A stretch of DNA of 64,000 nucleotides from the NCBI GenBank assembly GCA_030141605.1, contig JAQGDQ010000010.1, positions 171,501-235,500 on the forward strand, given 5' to 3'. How positions within the stretch are numbered: position 1 is the first letter of the stretch; the number at the start of each line of letters is the position of its first letter. This document shows positions 23,880-37,719 of this stretch, in pieces. The stretch is from Tubiluchus corallicola. Its lineage: Eukaryota; Priapulida; Priapulimorpha; Priapulimorphida; Tubiluchidae. The notes beneath the pieces are model-generated. The model ran no database searches. It saw nothing but the letters and a program-made list of their open reading frames with translations, and was not told the origin of the DNA. The position numbers and the translations under genes are program-made.

Positions 23880-25040
23880 ATTAGGTGGCAGGTTTTGGCA
23901 CAATCTTACAATATGATGTGCCGATTGACTTGGCCTTCAAAATACATATGGAGCCGAAGTTTTGGGGCCTCACAGCCTTTATTGCTGAAAACTCATTTAT
24001 TCATGATACTCTCGAAGCAGATTTTGACAAATTAAAAAGCGAACTTGTTCAGTTAAAAATTTTTAAACAGATGTTACACGTACATTCAAAAGCTAGTAAC
24101 TTAGCTATTAGAGCAGAAATAGGTATATACCCAACTTTTGTCTTTATTGTAAATTTAGTTGTAAACTATTGGCTACATGTACAGAAAACACCCTGCAATA
24201 GTTTAATTTACAATGCATATTTAGACTGTAAACAAAAAGATAACGAAAACGTGTATAACTGGGTCTCGTTTATTAGGAATATTTTGTGTAAACTTGAGTT
24301 TGAACATACTTGGATTAATGAAGGTTCGCAGATTGCTAACTACTGGATTGCTAACCATTAATAAGAAGCTACAGGATAGATATAATGCCTATTTTTCGAA
24401 AAAGATTTATAACGACAACAGTGATGACAGGGGTAACAAACTTCGAAGTTATAGGCTTTTTAAAACTGCATATAGGGTTATTGTTTGGAAGAATATTTGC
24501 TTATGCGTAATAATCCAATTCCAAGCGAACGTATAACTATGTACACTAGATTTAGAATTAGTGCGCACAAATGGGATATTGAGAGGGGGAGGTATCACAA
24601 ACCAAAAATATCTGCCAACCAAAGAATATGTAAAATATGTGAGGTGAATCAAGTAGATGCATTTTTGTATAACATGTCCTGCCCACCAAAATGAGAGAAA
24701 AGTTATATTTAAAAATATTTTAAAAATATTTCTTCCTTTTGCAGAAATGCCTGTAAGTGAACTGTTTATGTTTATAAATGGCCTAAATGATGTAGAGATG
24801 AGAACCCTAGTAGTAAATTTTATATATGACATCAGTAAGAAAAGGAGAGACAGGATAGCAAATAATTTTAATTTGAACTCGCAGCCTACAAAATGTATTC
24901 TTACTATTGTTGTTTTTATGTTATTATTGTGCTTTTTTTGGTATTATCGTCCCTACTACGTTTGAGCCGTTCCATCCTTTGTAGAGGATCAATGTTTTTT
25001 TTGGTTCCTTTATGTTGTATGCTCAATAAACTACAAACTT
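23880..25040 (+). mobile_element. LINE C-terminal third, decayed
   Basis: The 158-codon frame at 23885-24361 contains FKQMLHVHSKASNLAIRAEI, then YPTFVFIVNLVVNYWLHVQ and YNWVSFIRNILCKLEFEHTW. Later frames continue with LRSYRLFKTAYR, ISAHKWDIERGRYHKPKI and NQRICKICEV. These are recurrent motifs after the RT domain of invertebrate LINEs. At least two frameshifts separate them. It ends near TGCTCAATAAACTAC. It may be one copy with the piece at 23200-23640. Confidence 0.8.
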
Positions 25041-25044
25041 ATAT

Positions 25045-26470
25045 GCTAGATAAACGCCACTGATATCGCTATTGATATTTTTCTTGAAGCAATTGAAATT
25101 ATATGTAGCAAGAAAACAATTTTCGGGCGATGAAACTTAAACTTACTCGCAACCAGCTGCTTTTATATTTGTAATTAATCAGCAACAGTCACAATGTTTT
25201 ATGCGGCTAATTACGTTGAATCACAATTGATCTTGCGTCACTTACTTAAATTTCCATAAATTTCGTTGTTTCCACCTTATTAAAAATAATGCCAAAATAT
25301 GTTAAGTAGCTGAAACCATTTAAAAAAGAGCATTGCACAGACGCGCATTGGTATTCCCAATTCTCCGCAACAATATCTCACGAAATAATAAAGTAAAACG
25401 AACTGAAACGTTAACCAAGACAGTTTCAGCTATAACTCTCTGATGTATTGATCCTGGAAATCTTCATTTCTGGTACTTTTCAGTCAAATCTCAGAGGAAT
25501 AGCTGCAAGTGCAAATGCGTGCTTTTTATCGAAAGTGTTTGTTCAATCCATGCAAATGTTTGTTACAGAAAATTTTGTTTATTGCACTTCAATGTTTAAA
25601 AATTTACATGCGAACACAAGGGGTAGCAGTAGGTTCGATACTTTCTATTTTTTAAGACTGGGTTCATGTATTACTTAACACTACAGTATTAACTATTGTC
25701 AATTAATTTGGTGATAAACCTAATGTGAACTGAACCGATTTTTTTCAATCTCCGAATTCTGGCTAAATTATGGATGTAAGATTAAACTGATACGCAGGAC
25801 CCATTAGCTGGTTTAAAGGCTTATATAATCACAGCAGACATTGAAGTTTTTTTTATCGCATTATAATGACTACACAAATAATTTATAGCTATTATTAAAC
25901 AAAAGAGACATAAAATAAATAACTTCTCTTTTTTCTGCCGAATTTCAACGCGTGCATTGCCGTAAAGATCACCATGTTTCCCGTCTTTAGCACGAGTGAG
26001 CGAGAATGACGTACGAGGTACAGAAAGCGTCTTTGGTTACCGGTGTTTGTTTGCCGATCTTTGGTGACCTCATGACTGTACTCATAGTCATTCATCTGGC
26101 GCAACGAAAAGATAGCGGTTTAATACCACTAACAACGAAGTGGTAAAAATCAAAGGAAACTAGTTTTACATTAAGTTTGAAATTACATTACATTAAATTG
26201 AATATTCGTAATGAGAGAAGGATTTCAAGTTGTAACATGTTATACTATAGTGAGGATTTAGTTTGACTTTAAAGTCAGTAGGCTCTGTTTACGAAGTACA
26301 TAAATAGATAAAATGTTACTTACAGATGTTTACTTCTCATAGTTAAGCTTATATGAGTCTGCACACCGTAACTTTAGCAGATCCAAATTTCAGTGGATAC
26401 AAACTGTTAGCGTTACTCGGAGATAAGCGAGTTCCCTTTTGTGGCACGAAGCTTGCTTGCAGTGCTATCG
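25045..26470. other. No gene seen
   Basis: AT-rich sequence. No exon or repeat recognised. Confidence 0.45.
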
Positions 26471-26473
26471 AGC

Positions 26474-27090
26474 TTAAAGGAAGAAAAGATGATTTTTTAT
26501 ATACTACCCCATTTTTAAGTCCGATAAAAAGTATACATTTTAACACAATCAATACTGCAAAAACGGTTTTGATAATTAAATAATTGATTAAGAACTTAAT
26601 TAACGGCGGGCGAGCCCAACTATTGATGACATCACAAACAAACATAATTTTCAGCAGCAAAAATATTCCACGAGCGCGTTGCACGTGTTTGCGAAAGTGA
26701 AAATTGAAGTACAGTGGTACTGTAAGATATTCAGTGTGCTGTACTAAAACTAGGCAAGTTTTAAGATAAAAATTCAAATTTCAAATTTGCCGCTGTGCTC
26801 ACACATGAGCTGTCGAACACATGGAGTTTGTCACAAACTAAAACATCTGAACTGAAAGGTGCCACACGAGAAGTACTTTCCGAAATGCAGGCGCTAGTGC
26901 CCGTATAACTAGCAAATGGCGAAATGCATATAACAGCGAAGAACTAGTAGGGCGAACGTGAAATTGTGTTTGTGCGGTAATACTTCTTTCACGTAAGTCA
27001 TTTTTGAAAAAAATAGTATGATTCTTTTCAATATTTTAAAGAGTAGATTGTTTGACCTACAGTTTAAGATTGAGTCCGATTTTGCTTTAA
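26474..27090 (+). mobile_element. TTAA-flanked MITE-like element, copy E (longest uninterrupted copy)
   Basis: Begins TTAAAGGAAGAAAAGATGAT and ends GAGTCCGATTTTGCTTTAA; 617 bp. It has all shared blocks in order, including the CACGTG-containing GCGTTGCACGTGTTTGCGAA and AAGTTTTAAGATAAAAATTC. The 142-codon minus frame inside is also seen broken in other copies and is unlikely to be coding. Confidence 0.85.
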
Positions 27091-28040
27091 CGTGGCCAGT
27101 GTTTTTACCTTTTGCCGTGTTGTAGTCTTTGGTATTAGTAACTGGTCATGAGTATAAAGTCAGACAATATAAAAGTCTTGAAATGGTATTGTAAGGTACA
27201 AGGCAACTTTAGTAGTTCTACCGAAAGTGGCAGTGATGAGTGAAGCTTATAGATGGCCAACAAGTGGTCAAAAGGAGGCTGATGGAGCGAACGATGTCAA
27301 TATATTATCTAGCTTTTTAAACTAAGCATCCGATTACACTAGTGATCGTACAAATTTACAGTGAGAAGCAACTTTGAATGAGACACAGGAAGCGCTGTTT
27401 ACAGAATAGAGATTTCTGGAGATACGTCATTCTAATGCTTGTTTGTTTGGACCTCGCGATGTGTGGTTTGTTTCGCATCGCTGGTATGCGAATAGACGTA
27501 AATTGCGTGCGAGTCGCACACATCTCTAGTCATCCTCACAATGCTAACCTCACTTAGCTGGTTCAGCAACAAATCTGCTACATTGATAAGTGACAAAACA
27601 TTTTTGTTGTCACTGGATTCAATACACTTGCGAAATTACAATTTCATTCATTCGTTTGCCACCAGGTGGTCAATAGAGCAACAGCAATTAGGTTTCCTAG
27701 GTTACAGCGTCCAGGAATAATTAAAAAAAACATTGCCATTTGTGTGTATTGTTGTTATTTATAACAACGATTGTTGTATTGATATAATTGTACATAAAGC
27801 CACATTGAACTTTGCAGAGCAAATCAACCTGAATGCGATTCGCAACGAGCTTGTAGTCATAATGAGTTAGAAGTCGAAATGCTGGGAGGGTTTTTGCCAT
27901 TTAAAACTCACAGCCACGCTGTTTTGAAAGTGGGTTGAGGTAAAGCGTTAAAACAAGAAGCAAGTTTTTGGTCGAGGATTTTGGTCGTTGTTCATATTAG
28001 GGGATGACCTTTTGTTCGTCCTAGGCTGGGACAAAAAGTT
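27091..28040. other. No gene seen
   Basis: Non-coding sequence with no recognisable element. Confidence 0.45.
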
Positions 28041-28049
28041 TAAGGTTGT

Positions 28050-28430
28050 GTGAGTTAGTAAAGGATTTCATGACTTCACGCGAATATACCAGAACAAATT
28101 CCACATCGACAGATGGAGCTGAATTTTTGAGCCGCCATTTTAAATTCAAAACTTAGTTTGGAATAAAGCCTAAGGCTCAGTGAATTCCGAATGGATTGCC
28201 ATGAAACTTCACACGAATACACCAGAACAAATTCGACATCGACTGATGGCGTCGGATTGTCCATCTGCCTTTTTGGAATTCAAGATAGCAGCGATATTAA
28301 TGTTTTCGAAACCCAAGGCTTCGCCATTTCGCAATGGATTGTCGTAAAACTTTGCAAGAACGTACTAGAATGAATTTCACGTCGACTGAGGATCCACCAT
28401 TTTGAATTCAAGAGGGCGACATTAATATCG
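28050..28430 (+). repeat. Three-unit tandem repeat (~125-140 bp), diverged
   Basis: Units near 28055, 28187 and 28325 share GGATT(G/T)C.TGA..CTTCAC, then CGAATA.ACCAGAACAAATTC, then (C/G)ACATCGAC.GATGG and GCC.TTTT..AATTCAA.A. The units differ by substitutions and small indels. No coding sense. Confidence 0.72.
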
Positions 28431-29590
28431 TTTTTAATCGTCGGTCTTGAGTTTAACGAGACTAACGTTTGAACGTGGCTGAAGGAAGCTTTTATACAAA
28501 TCCCCAAAACAAGGACATTGGCCATTCAGGATAAGTCCGGGGGAAGGGTAGAAAATGAATACAAATCCAATAAAACAGAATTCTTGAAAAGTATTTACTG
28601 TGCTGGAACTTGGAGGTGCCTTTTAACTTTCTTCTTTAAGCAGGTGATGTTGAATATTTATCAGGGAAATCACCAGAAGTCCGAAGTGAAACCAAATACA
28701 AGTTTTTGCAAGTTATTATAAGTTATTAAATATTTTGCAAGTTATTTATACTGATATTTAGTTCTATAATTTATTATTAAAATTATATTATTGTTATCAT
28801 CATCGTCGTCGTCGTCATCATCATCGTCATCATCTTCGTCATCATCATCATGTTTTGTACTATCTGGAAATTCTTTAAGCGAGCCTACGAGACCAATACG
28901 CCATTGAGTGGAACATTCTGCTTAAATTTACACAGTACCAAAGAACAAATACAGTGCTAAATGCAATACTGTCAATAATTTATATGCAGTAATCACTAAG
29001 AGACTCATAACTGCGTCATGTTGCTAAGTATTATTGAGAAAATGAATCATTTGGGAAGCTATTACAACAACTAGTAAGCATATAACTATACTATCTACTA
29101 GCTATTACAGTTTCGGTCAGATAGGCCTGTGTGGTTAACATTTGATTGCTATTTGTCATTGAATGCAAATTGATTTGATATCGATATGCAAACTGAATAT
29201 AAAACTGCTTAAAATTCATAACTGTTTGATTTTGAATGTTAGACTACATTGCTTGACAGTTGTATCGAATTTTGTTCACTAAACTCCGAAGACAATTTGA
29301 CGTTCAGTATTGAATACTACTTATAGACTATCAAGGCAGTATGATGTTCAATAATGAATATTACATTTTCAGTATAAAACCAAATTGATTTTTAATATTG
29401 ATTATTGAATACCGAATATGAAACCAACAGCATGGTCAACATTCATGGCTGCAGTGGCGGTCACGAATGTCGACATTGCACGTTGAATGTTGCATGTTGG
29501 CAACTGCATTTGACATTGAACCGGGCGCAAATGAACATGTGAACCAACGAATGAACTACGAACTAACCAACAGTTTCATCCCATGAATTT
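28431..29590. other. No gene seen; ATC microsatellite
   Basis: Non-coding. A mixed ATC/GTC trinucleotide tract lies at about 28797-28855. The stretch 29150-29520 is rich in TGAATATTGAATATT-like words of unclear origin. Confidence 0.5.
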
Positions 29591-29594
29591 TTTA

Positions 29595-29965
29595 CCCATG
29601 TTCTTAGAATTTGTAGCGGTTATTACCCAAAATTTATGTAAATCGATCTGTATCATCAGTAGCTCAACATTCGTGTGCTGCTAGAGTTGTCAATTACAGG
29701 AATTCTCTTTCTGATCATGTGAATAGGTCTCCACTGGTAAATGCCGCCTCCAGTAAATTATTTAGTCAAAGATTGATGAAAATTAACTTTTCAACAGATT
29801 TGTATTTTTTCATTAGTAAGTAGTAATTATACTCTTTGTTTCTCTCCCGTATCCATTTTAACTTTCTCGTTTATTATTGTATATATTTTATTGTTTTATG
29901 CAGTTAATTTTTATTGTATGCATGAATACCTTAATTAATAAAAATAAATAAAACATAAAACAAAC
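29595..29965 (+). mobile_element. LINE 3' terminus (jockey/CR1-like) remnant
   Basis: One frame reads VAQHSCAARVVNYRNSLSDH and then VNRSPLVNAASSKLFSQRLM, close to the R.VN.WN.LP..VV...S...FK..L end of jockey/CR1-type reverse transcriptases. A 3' UTR and an AATAAAAATAAATAAAAC tail follow. Confidence 0.72.
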
Positions 29966-30249
29966 AACAGCATGAACGGACGGACGGTTGGACGAACAAA
30001 CAATTAAGCACTATTTAAAAGAACAAACCAAGATGCGTGCAAACAAATGAGTAAACGAATGAGCAAGTGAGCAAACAAGCAAGCAAAGAAACGTAGTTAA
30101 ATAAGCCAGGAAATAAACACATTAGAAAAGAAATTAATGAAAAACAGTGATAACAATCTGCCTTTAGGAACACCTCAGGTTTTTCAATTTTAGTTTTAGG
30201 CTTAACAGCTATCACCATTTTTACATGTGAATATGTTTTATTGTTTCAG

Positions 30250-30463
30250 CTATCACTCCTGTCTCGCCTTTATCTCCACGTCGCCAACAAGGATTCTTCC
30301 AGGAAGAGGGATTGGACATTTCCCGATTCGACAACAAGGCTGGTCTTGCTGATGACCTGAAGTTCCTGGCCAGCATGCCAGAGCTCTGTGACGTGACATT
30401 TCTTGTGGGCGAGAAGAAGGAACCAGTATGTGGAGTGAAAGCTGTTCTTGCAGCTAGAAGCAG
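30250..30463 (+). CDS. gprs: gprs-like exon A: start of BTB domain
   Basis: The exon follows a TTGTTTCAG acceptor and ends in AG before a GTTGGT donor. It opens with the last two bases of a split codon, so at least one coding exon precedes it. It encodes a basic/proline leader (SPLSPRRQQGFFQEEG) and then the first BTB strand-helix block ending in VKAVLAARS. The Arg at the junction is completed by the first base of the next exon. Confidence 0.9.
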
Positions 30464-33400
30464 GTTGGTTTATAATATCCTGTTATAAAATAATACAGGA
30501 AGAAGTTCCTGTATTATGTTCCTGTATTCCAGTACAATGTTCGCACAACGTTGATCGGTGCCGCTCTCACCATAAGTTCTATAGTCTTCACATTATGTTT
30601 TTGCAGATAATTTTATCGCACAGTACTGAGTTGAGTATTCAGCGCAATATTGAGCTGAGCATTAACCGTATGTAGATTCACAAGCTTCCTCGTAAGAACA
30701 TAAAAGTGCAACACGACACATTAGGCATTTCCTTATCAAAAATGTACGATGCCCAGGTAGTGTGCGTTTTCTTTAAATAGTTTTAGCTTCATAGCCGAGA
30801 AAACAAAACTGTAAAAATAGCACCTATTGTGTAAGGTGGTTTTTCTTCATTTGTTAAAAATTATCATGTCTTCAAGATAGAAGGTAATTATTTTGTTACT
30901 AATCAGTAAGAAAAATACGTGAGAATGCACAACTGCTTTTGTTAGGACTAATTTATAATTTTGCTCGCAGCTACTAGTGTTGTTGTTGCTACTGCTGCTA
31001 TGATGGTGGTGATGATGATGATGGCGATGATGATGATGACGATGACGACGACACGGACGATGACCGTAAAACGACACTGTAGCAATAAAAAATGATAGTG
31101 AAGACAATGGCAGTGACGCCGCACCGCTGCCAGTTCTGGTCTGTTTCGAGAGTTATGTGCGTGCGAAACTGCAATTTCATGTTTAAGTCAACTGCTGAAC
31201 AAACATCAGGTTACTTTGACTCTCCGACTTCTGCATCCCCTCATAAAGCTTGTTCCGTTCGTGTTACTGTTAACGAAGACAAATACAGACAAGTATTGCA
31301 GCAAATATTGACAAACACAATCAGACGGCAGGCAATAAGTATTGGCCATTTATAATAGCTAATTATGCCGAGGAATTGCATATTAGGGAATTTACGTTTC
31401 TCGGCGCACAGATTTTGCAAAATATTAGCAACATTATGTATTTTATACAAACTACTTTATTCATCTGTTGTTGAATATTTTCATGCTAGGTCCCCTGGAT
31501 GCGCATAAGACGTATTTTAGGCAAAAAATATTCTTATACGATTAGCTCATGAACCAGAATGGGTGAAGTAGTTGCTAAGGATTTGTCACTTGTGGGATCT
31601 CTGGACTGTGGAACATGAGATCACTGTGTCCTGTGACGTTTTTAATAACATAAAAGAAATGGGAAGCTCGTCGATAGTGTTTTTCTTATTTACTCCGACT
31701 TCATATCTGGGTTTTGACGTGAGAGACTAGTTTTCATTAGTGAACATATTCAATTCCCGGGCGGTACACGTTGAACCGAGGATACCTGGAGGATTTTTAC
31801 TGAATTAACATAGGACTCTCAGTTGGGTGCTAGTTCTGTTTTTTTGAGGTTTTGATAAAACAAGCTCACTGCCACATTTTCAACCACATTAGCATTTCCA
31901 AGAGCTGAGCAAAACATTGAATAAGACCACTTTGTAAATGCTCGTCTATATTTCTCATTCATTCAGCCTTTTCATGAACTCCAAGCATTATACGTAGTTG
32001 ATGTAGTGAATACCGTACACTGCGTAATAAGCCGAGGATTATGACACTTGAGCTCATCAACCGTCAAGAATAAACCACAATTTTGCTTTAAACACAAACC
32101 TCTTTTTAGAGCTTACTCATATCAGGGGAGTATCACGTGAAACCTGTTTTACTGTTTGAAGGAGACAGACGAAGCCATTTTGACGAGATAGAAGATGATT
32201 AAAGGCATAAAACACTTTGTCACGAGCTCACTGTGCAGGATGCGTGTTGCATTGCTCTGAAGCTCTGACCATTAATTATGTGCATGTACTGCTCTCTTAT
32301 TTCAGCAATAATGAGGAAGCTCTGATAAGGAAGAAGATTACCCATTTTGGATGTTGGATCCTCAGGCTATTAATAAGCATCTGACTTAGCAATGTCAACT
32401 AATTTAATCAGGTTGTTGTAATGGGTGGAATAGATGGGCTGCATGTTACTGAATAAGACTTTGCATGCGTTATGCTTTACAGTTACATTTGTCTGCAAAA
32501 TAAAATGAATAAACGCTATTAAACGGTTCCACAATTACTCCGTCGTAAACTCGTTAAATAAATTTAGTCGAAAAAATGGAATATGAAAAATAAATACTAC
32601 CAAGGACTCTTGAGTATCTCAAGCTTTTGATCTTTTGCCGTCACGAGTTTCTTGATTCATTATTCTTTGACTGCTAAGTTATTGGAGCAAGGTGCTGAAT
32701 TGTCCAGGTGGCTGCTTAGCGACAAAAGTAAGCAATGCTGAGCCTGGTCAATAAGTGGATGGATGCCTTCAGGAAAACTGCCTCTGGGTGGTTGTATTTG
32801 CTAATTGCCTCTGGCTGTTTGGCTTTGCTTTACAGACGGATGGTATAGAACACTATAGATACGTATAGAATATAATGATTTTTGAAACAATGACATCTAA
32901 TGAGTTCTATCATTTGTATGGGGAGATGGGGTGAAATGAGTATGTTTGTTTCTAAATAGTAATTTTAAGAACTAAACTTTTCTGTCTCGTTGATTTCCAT
33001 ACTTCAGCTTAGTATTTTAAGTTTGTTTTGTTTAGGAAAACTCCTTACTATAGCAACAAATGCATTCTGATTGACTTACGCCACATTTAAAAAAACGTGT
33101 AATATGTTTATTGATAGTTTTACACACGTTTTAATAATCTGTAAATTGAAACGGGCTATTTAAACTCAACAGAATACCATATCAGCACGACCAAAAAAGT
33201 AAATGTAAATTTCTGTAGAGGTAGTAGTACAATAAAAAGTCAAAGCCAGATGTGCGTTAGTAATAGTTTCTTTCATTTCGCAGCCGGTATTTTGCTACAT
33301 ATTGTGTTTCTAATTGAAGACTTATTTCACTAGGGTTTTCTACAAAATGTTATACGAAAAACAAAGCCAAGAAGTGAAGAAAAAAGACAAGAAATCCAAA

Positions 33401-36400
33401 GAAGACAAAGAAAAATTTGATCGTAAATCCAAAGATAAAGACGATCGCAAGTTAAAGGATAAGACGGACGATAAGAAAAGTTCTGCAGCAAGGAAATTCT
33501 TCCGAAGGAGGAGTAGTACGGAAACAGGAATACCTCCCTCTGTTAGTAGCACTGTGGTAAGTATCGCTGGGATAAAAGTTAAAAATTATTAATTAGGCTA
33601 ATTGAACAATAGTCAATTTTTGGTTTTAATTATCCTTATTTTCACGTTTCTTTTATCCTCTCCCACTTGTCCTTCCTTTTACTTTCTCTTTCTACTTGTT
33701 TGTCTCCCACTCTTTCTTCTGCTCTCTCTCTCTTTCCGTCTCCTTCTTTTTGCCTCCTTTCCGTCTTGTTATCTCCCTCTCTTTCACAAAAGCACAGTGT
33801 TGCTACAACTCTATAACTTCCTATCTAAACCATAATTTACATTTGAAAACAAAATAAATCGATGTTTTCCCTGACTTGCATTCTAATAATAACAATTTGT
33901 GTCATTCTGGCTTTTTTATACGCTGAAGCCAATGTGCTTCTTACGTTCATTCAAAAATCAAATTAGTTTCACTTGCTTGCTGCGTTAATGACCAGAACAA
34001 ATTTGTTAACCGAGTAACTGATATTTATAAGACCTAACTTAATGGCGTTATTGCTAATTTAGCTACATAACGCCTTAGAGTATGAATGGACTTCAGCACT
34101 TTACTGGGAGTCGTTGCAGCCAATATACGGACGAACGTACGTCGGTTGGCTGTTGCCACTGTCGTGGTTGCAGGTATCAAGGTTGAGAAGTTGAGAACGC
34201 CCAGCATGTGGGCACGAAGTAGTGGACGTCAATGTTGCGAGATGCCAAGTTCGTGGGCGCTGTGTTCGCAGACACAGAGAATATTCAGCATACAACCTTT
34301 TCTACGTAATGTTTGTGTATTTAATCCTGTTCAACCAGGAGAAACATCCACATCGATCCTCAATGAGCAAACTGTAACCTTTTGATCAACCAGCCAGTTT
34401 TTTCTCGGTTACTTTACTGCACATTGTCCTTATCATACATTATTATTCATTTTCAAACATATAAGCAATATGAGTATACCATTCAAAAATAACAAATTAG
34501 CTGTACTCAAAATTCCTGATTTAAACGTCAAAATATTTAATTTGAAGCAGACCAAAACAATTAAAAACGAATGATGTCAGGATTTGATATCCAACTTACC
34601 AACTTGACAATTTACACACTAATGCAGAATTGATTTGCCCCAGACCATACTAAATGACTTAATCTTGCTGATAGTCAGTTTGTGAACATGTAAAATATGT
34701 AAAGTTTAAGTTTAAAGATATATCTTACTTTGTACCTTTAATTTAGATTTACACTAAAGCATTTTTCTCCAACAGTGTATGTTTTTTTAACTTTCACTGA
34801 TTGAGTATCTTAATAGTTTGTTATTATTCACAATATTATTATGGCAAATAAAGGTGTTACTTACTTACAATGTTGGGGCGAACAGACTCACGACATAACT
34901 TTTATACGCCTATTGCAGTTTTACGTTCTTTTGACTCACCTGACACCAACTCAGATACATTTCTGCTGAAAGAAGTAGCCTAAAGTGTGAAAAACATTGC
35001 ATGTAGCAGAAGTCGCTCGCTACGACAAAGTCACTTGAACATATACTAATTGTAAGGATTTGCACGCATTTTTAATACTTTCCTTGTCAGTGAGAAATGC
35101 TTGGTGCTTTGCATCAGAGCATCTTATACTGTTGACATCTTTGTGACGCCATCTGCTAAAATTATTATTGAACTTCTATAAGCCAGTGCATCTTTAAAGG
35201 TCTTTAGTTTACGTTTATTTTTCAGTATAATGGAAACAAGACCATAGTAGTTGATGATTTTGAACCAGACGTCTTTCGCCAGCTCATTGAATACGTTCAC
35301 ACAGGCAGTGTTACTCTACAAGCCAGGACACTGCTAGGTAAAAAATTAAAGAAAATTAATGCCAGCGATGGCCAGTTGTCTTCGGGGTTAGGATGTTAAA
35401 AACTAAGCGGATCTTACAGGAGTTCTCCAGGGATTTACATCACTACGAATCGAATAAGCTCTATTATTGTAGGCTTCAACACTTCAAACATTGTTGGAGG
35501 ATATTTGACTGATTTCAGTATGACTGGCTGTCTTAAGGGGTGGTATTTAAAAACGCACTAACGAAGGCAATGATAACAGAAACATTTATGGTAAAAAAGT
35601 GATGATAACAATAATAATCATTGTGAAAGTAATTACCTCAAAAATGGGTTTGATTCAGGATGAGGAAGCAGCTGGTAATGACTCTAGTGTTGGTGAGAGT
35701 GTAGTCGTGGGACGGTGTAGAGATAGTGGGGTGGGGTTGGTGATAGTGTCTGAGACATAAACGATTTTGTGTTTATAACGGTATAAATATTAATATTTTT
35801 TTACTCTTTCGTTTGAGCAATTCTTTTTAGTTTTGAAAGTTTTTTCCTTAATTTATTGAACTTTCTGTGGAAGAATTATTGCAAGGTGATTTGTTCTCAG
35901 CGTTTCGGCACTTTAAAAATTTCGCCACATCTGTAATTAAAATTGGCTTAGAGCAGCTTTTCTGTGTGCTAGCAGCGACTATTTAAGGAGCGCTACTGAT
36001 TGTTAGAGCTGCTATCAGACGTCAAAAGTTTTCTTGCAGAAACCTAGTCTGCTTAACCGAAACTTCAGCCTTCTCTTTAGGTGTTCACAAAGATCACAGA
36101 AAGCCCTCGATTCAAGTTTATTCATTCAAGAGAACCGTCCTCCTTCTCGGGCGTTATTTGTTGTAAACTTAAGCTGGTTAACCACACAAGTTCTTGCACT
36201 ATGCAGGTATTTTGTGATATTTTGCGGCACTTTTTCCTGCCTTAATAGTTTAGCCAACAAGGAAAGCCGAAACTGTGCCACAGTTATTTCCCTCCCGCCC
36301 CTTGCATATTTTTGATGAAGTTTTCTAGTCGCCTTTGGTCGCCAGGCGTTTGACTTGAGGTCACAAACATATTCTAGAATTTGTTTGGTCTACATAAGCT

Positions 36401-37528
36401 ATGGTAAATCACAGGAGCCATTTTACTGACTACAACTTAAGCATGAATTATTATATCCATTAATATTATTTAGGTTCCCATGTGAATATATTTCACCTCT
36501 GAAGGCATCGTCAGGTTCGCTGCTAATTGCACTAAGATTGGTGTACCCTGCTGTTTTTTAACTGTTTTCACTTTGAAACCACAAAAACTATAAAAATGTT
36601 GCCTAGAAATGTGCTTTCGAATTTATCTTCTAATTTTGGCTATGTAACTTCCACCATTTCTTGATTTTCTGCAATCGATTCAGATATTTACGTAGGTGTG
36701 CAGCGCACTTTGCAACTAGAACAACATCACAGATATATTATTGTTTATTACTTATTGAACCCTAGAAGAGAATAAAAAGAGAAAAAGTTGTATACACAAC
36801 ACATAAAAAAGAAACAGGCTACAACAATGCGAAGAACCACATGTCTATGGTATAATGGTTCAAGCACATAAACACATACAACAAAGTTACATATATACGT
36901 ATAAACCCTCTTGATATCATAGACTTATTATTCTGCAATTATTGCAGTTAATTAGACAGACTTGCTCTGAGTTAACTGCCAGGTCTGTATTTTCCTAGAT
37001 CAATCTAGCATTAATTTTTTGTAACTTACACATCTTGTGACGAATTTAAAAACAAACTTCTCATTAGGAGAGGTTCACCGATGTGAAACCGCTTCTCCCC
37101 CCCCCCTACCCGGTTTGATTGGAAAAGTTCAGTTTTCAGGCAAATTTCCTCGGGGGCATCTAGCACAATTCTTCTCACTTTTCGCTCGCGTCAACAAACT
37201 TGCTTTCATCTTATTCAAACAGAAACCGCGTCATATTAACACCTGAAACAAGAATAATGGTTTCAAAGATTGTTGCTGAAGCCAGCAGGTTTTGATGCGT
37301 TGCTGATTAAAATTCACAAAGTGAACGCGATCTTGCACAATGTTTGACTCTGTAGTGAAACGTTTTCTGAGACCCTGTCAGATCTGTCACTTGGACCGTA
37401 ATGGAACTAACATAATGTATTTACTTATCCAAGTAAAAATAAATTTCTATTTTATTCTATTCTATAGTTACTGTGTCAAATTTAATTCCTCACCTATAGC
37501 CTTATCATTATTATTATTATTATTATTA

Positions 37529-37581
<53 letters not shown>

Positions 37582-37657
37582 GTTATTGTTATTGTTATTG
37601 TTATTGTTATTGTTATTGTTATTGTTATTGTTATTGCTATTGTTATTGTTATTGTTA

Positions 37658-37719
<62 letters not shown>

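Noticed and set aside
26349-26777. 142-codon minus frame in MITE copy E
   Set aside because: The homologous frame is broken in copies A, B, C and D, so it is not conserved as protein.
35990-36315. 93-codon plus frame in the large gprs-like intron
   Set aside because: No recognisable domain and no phase-compatible splice sites; exons C and D already join directly in frame.
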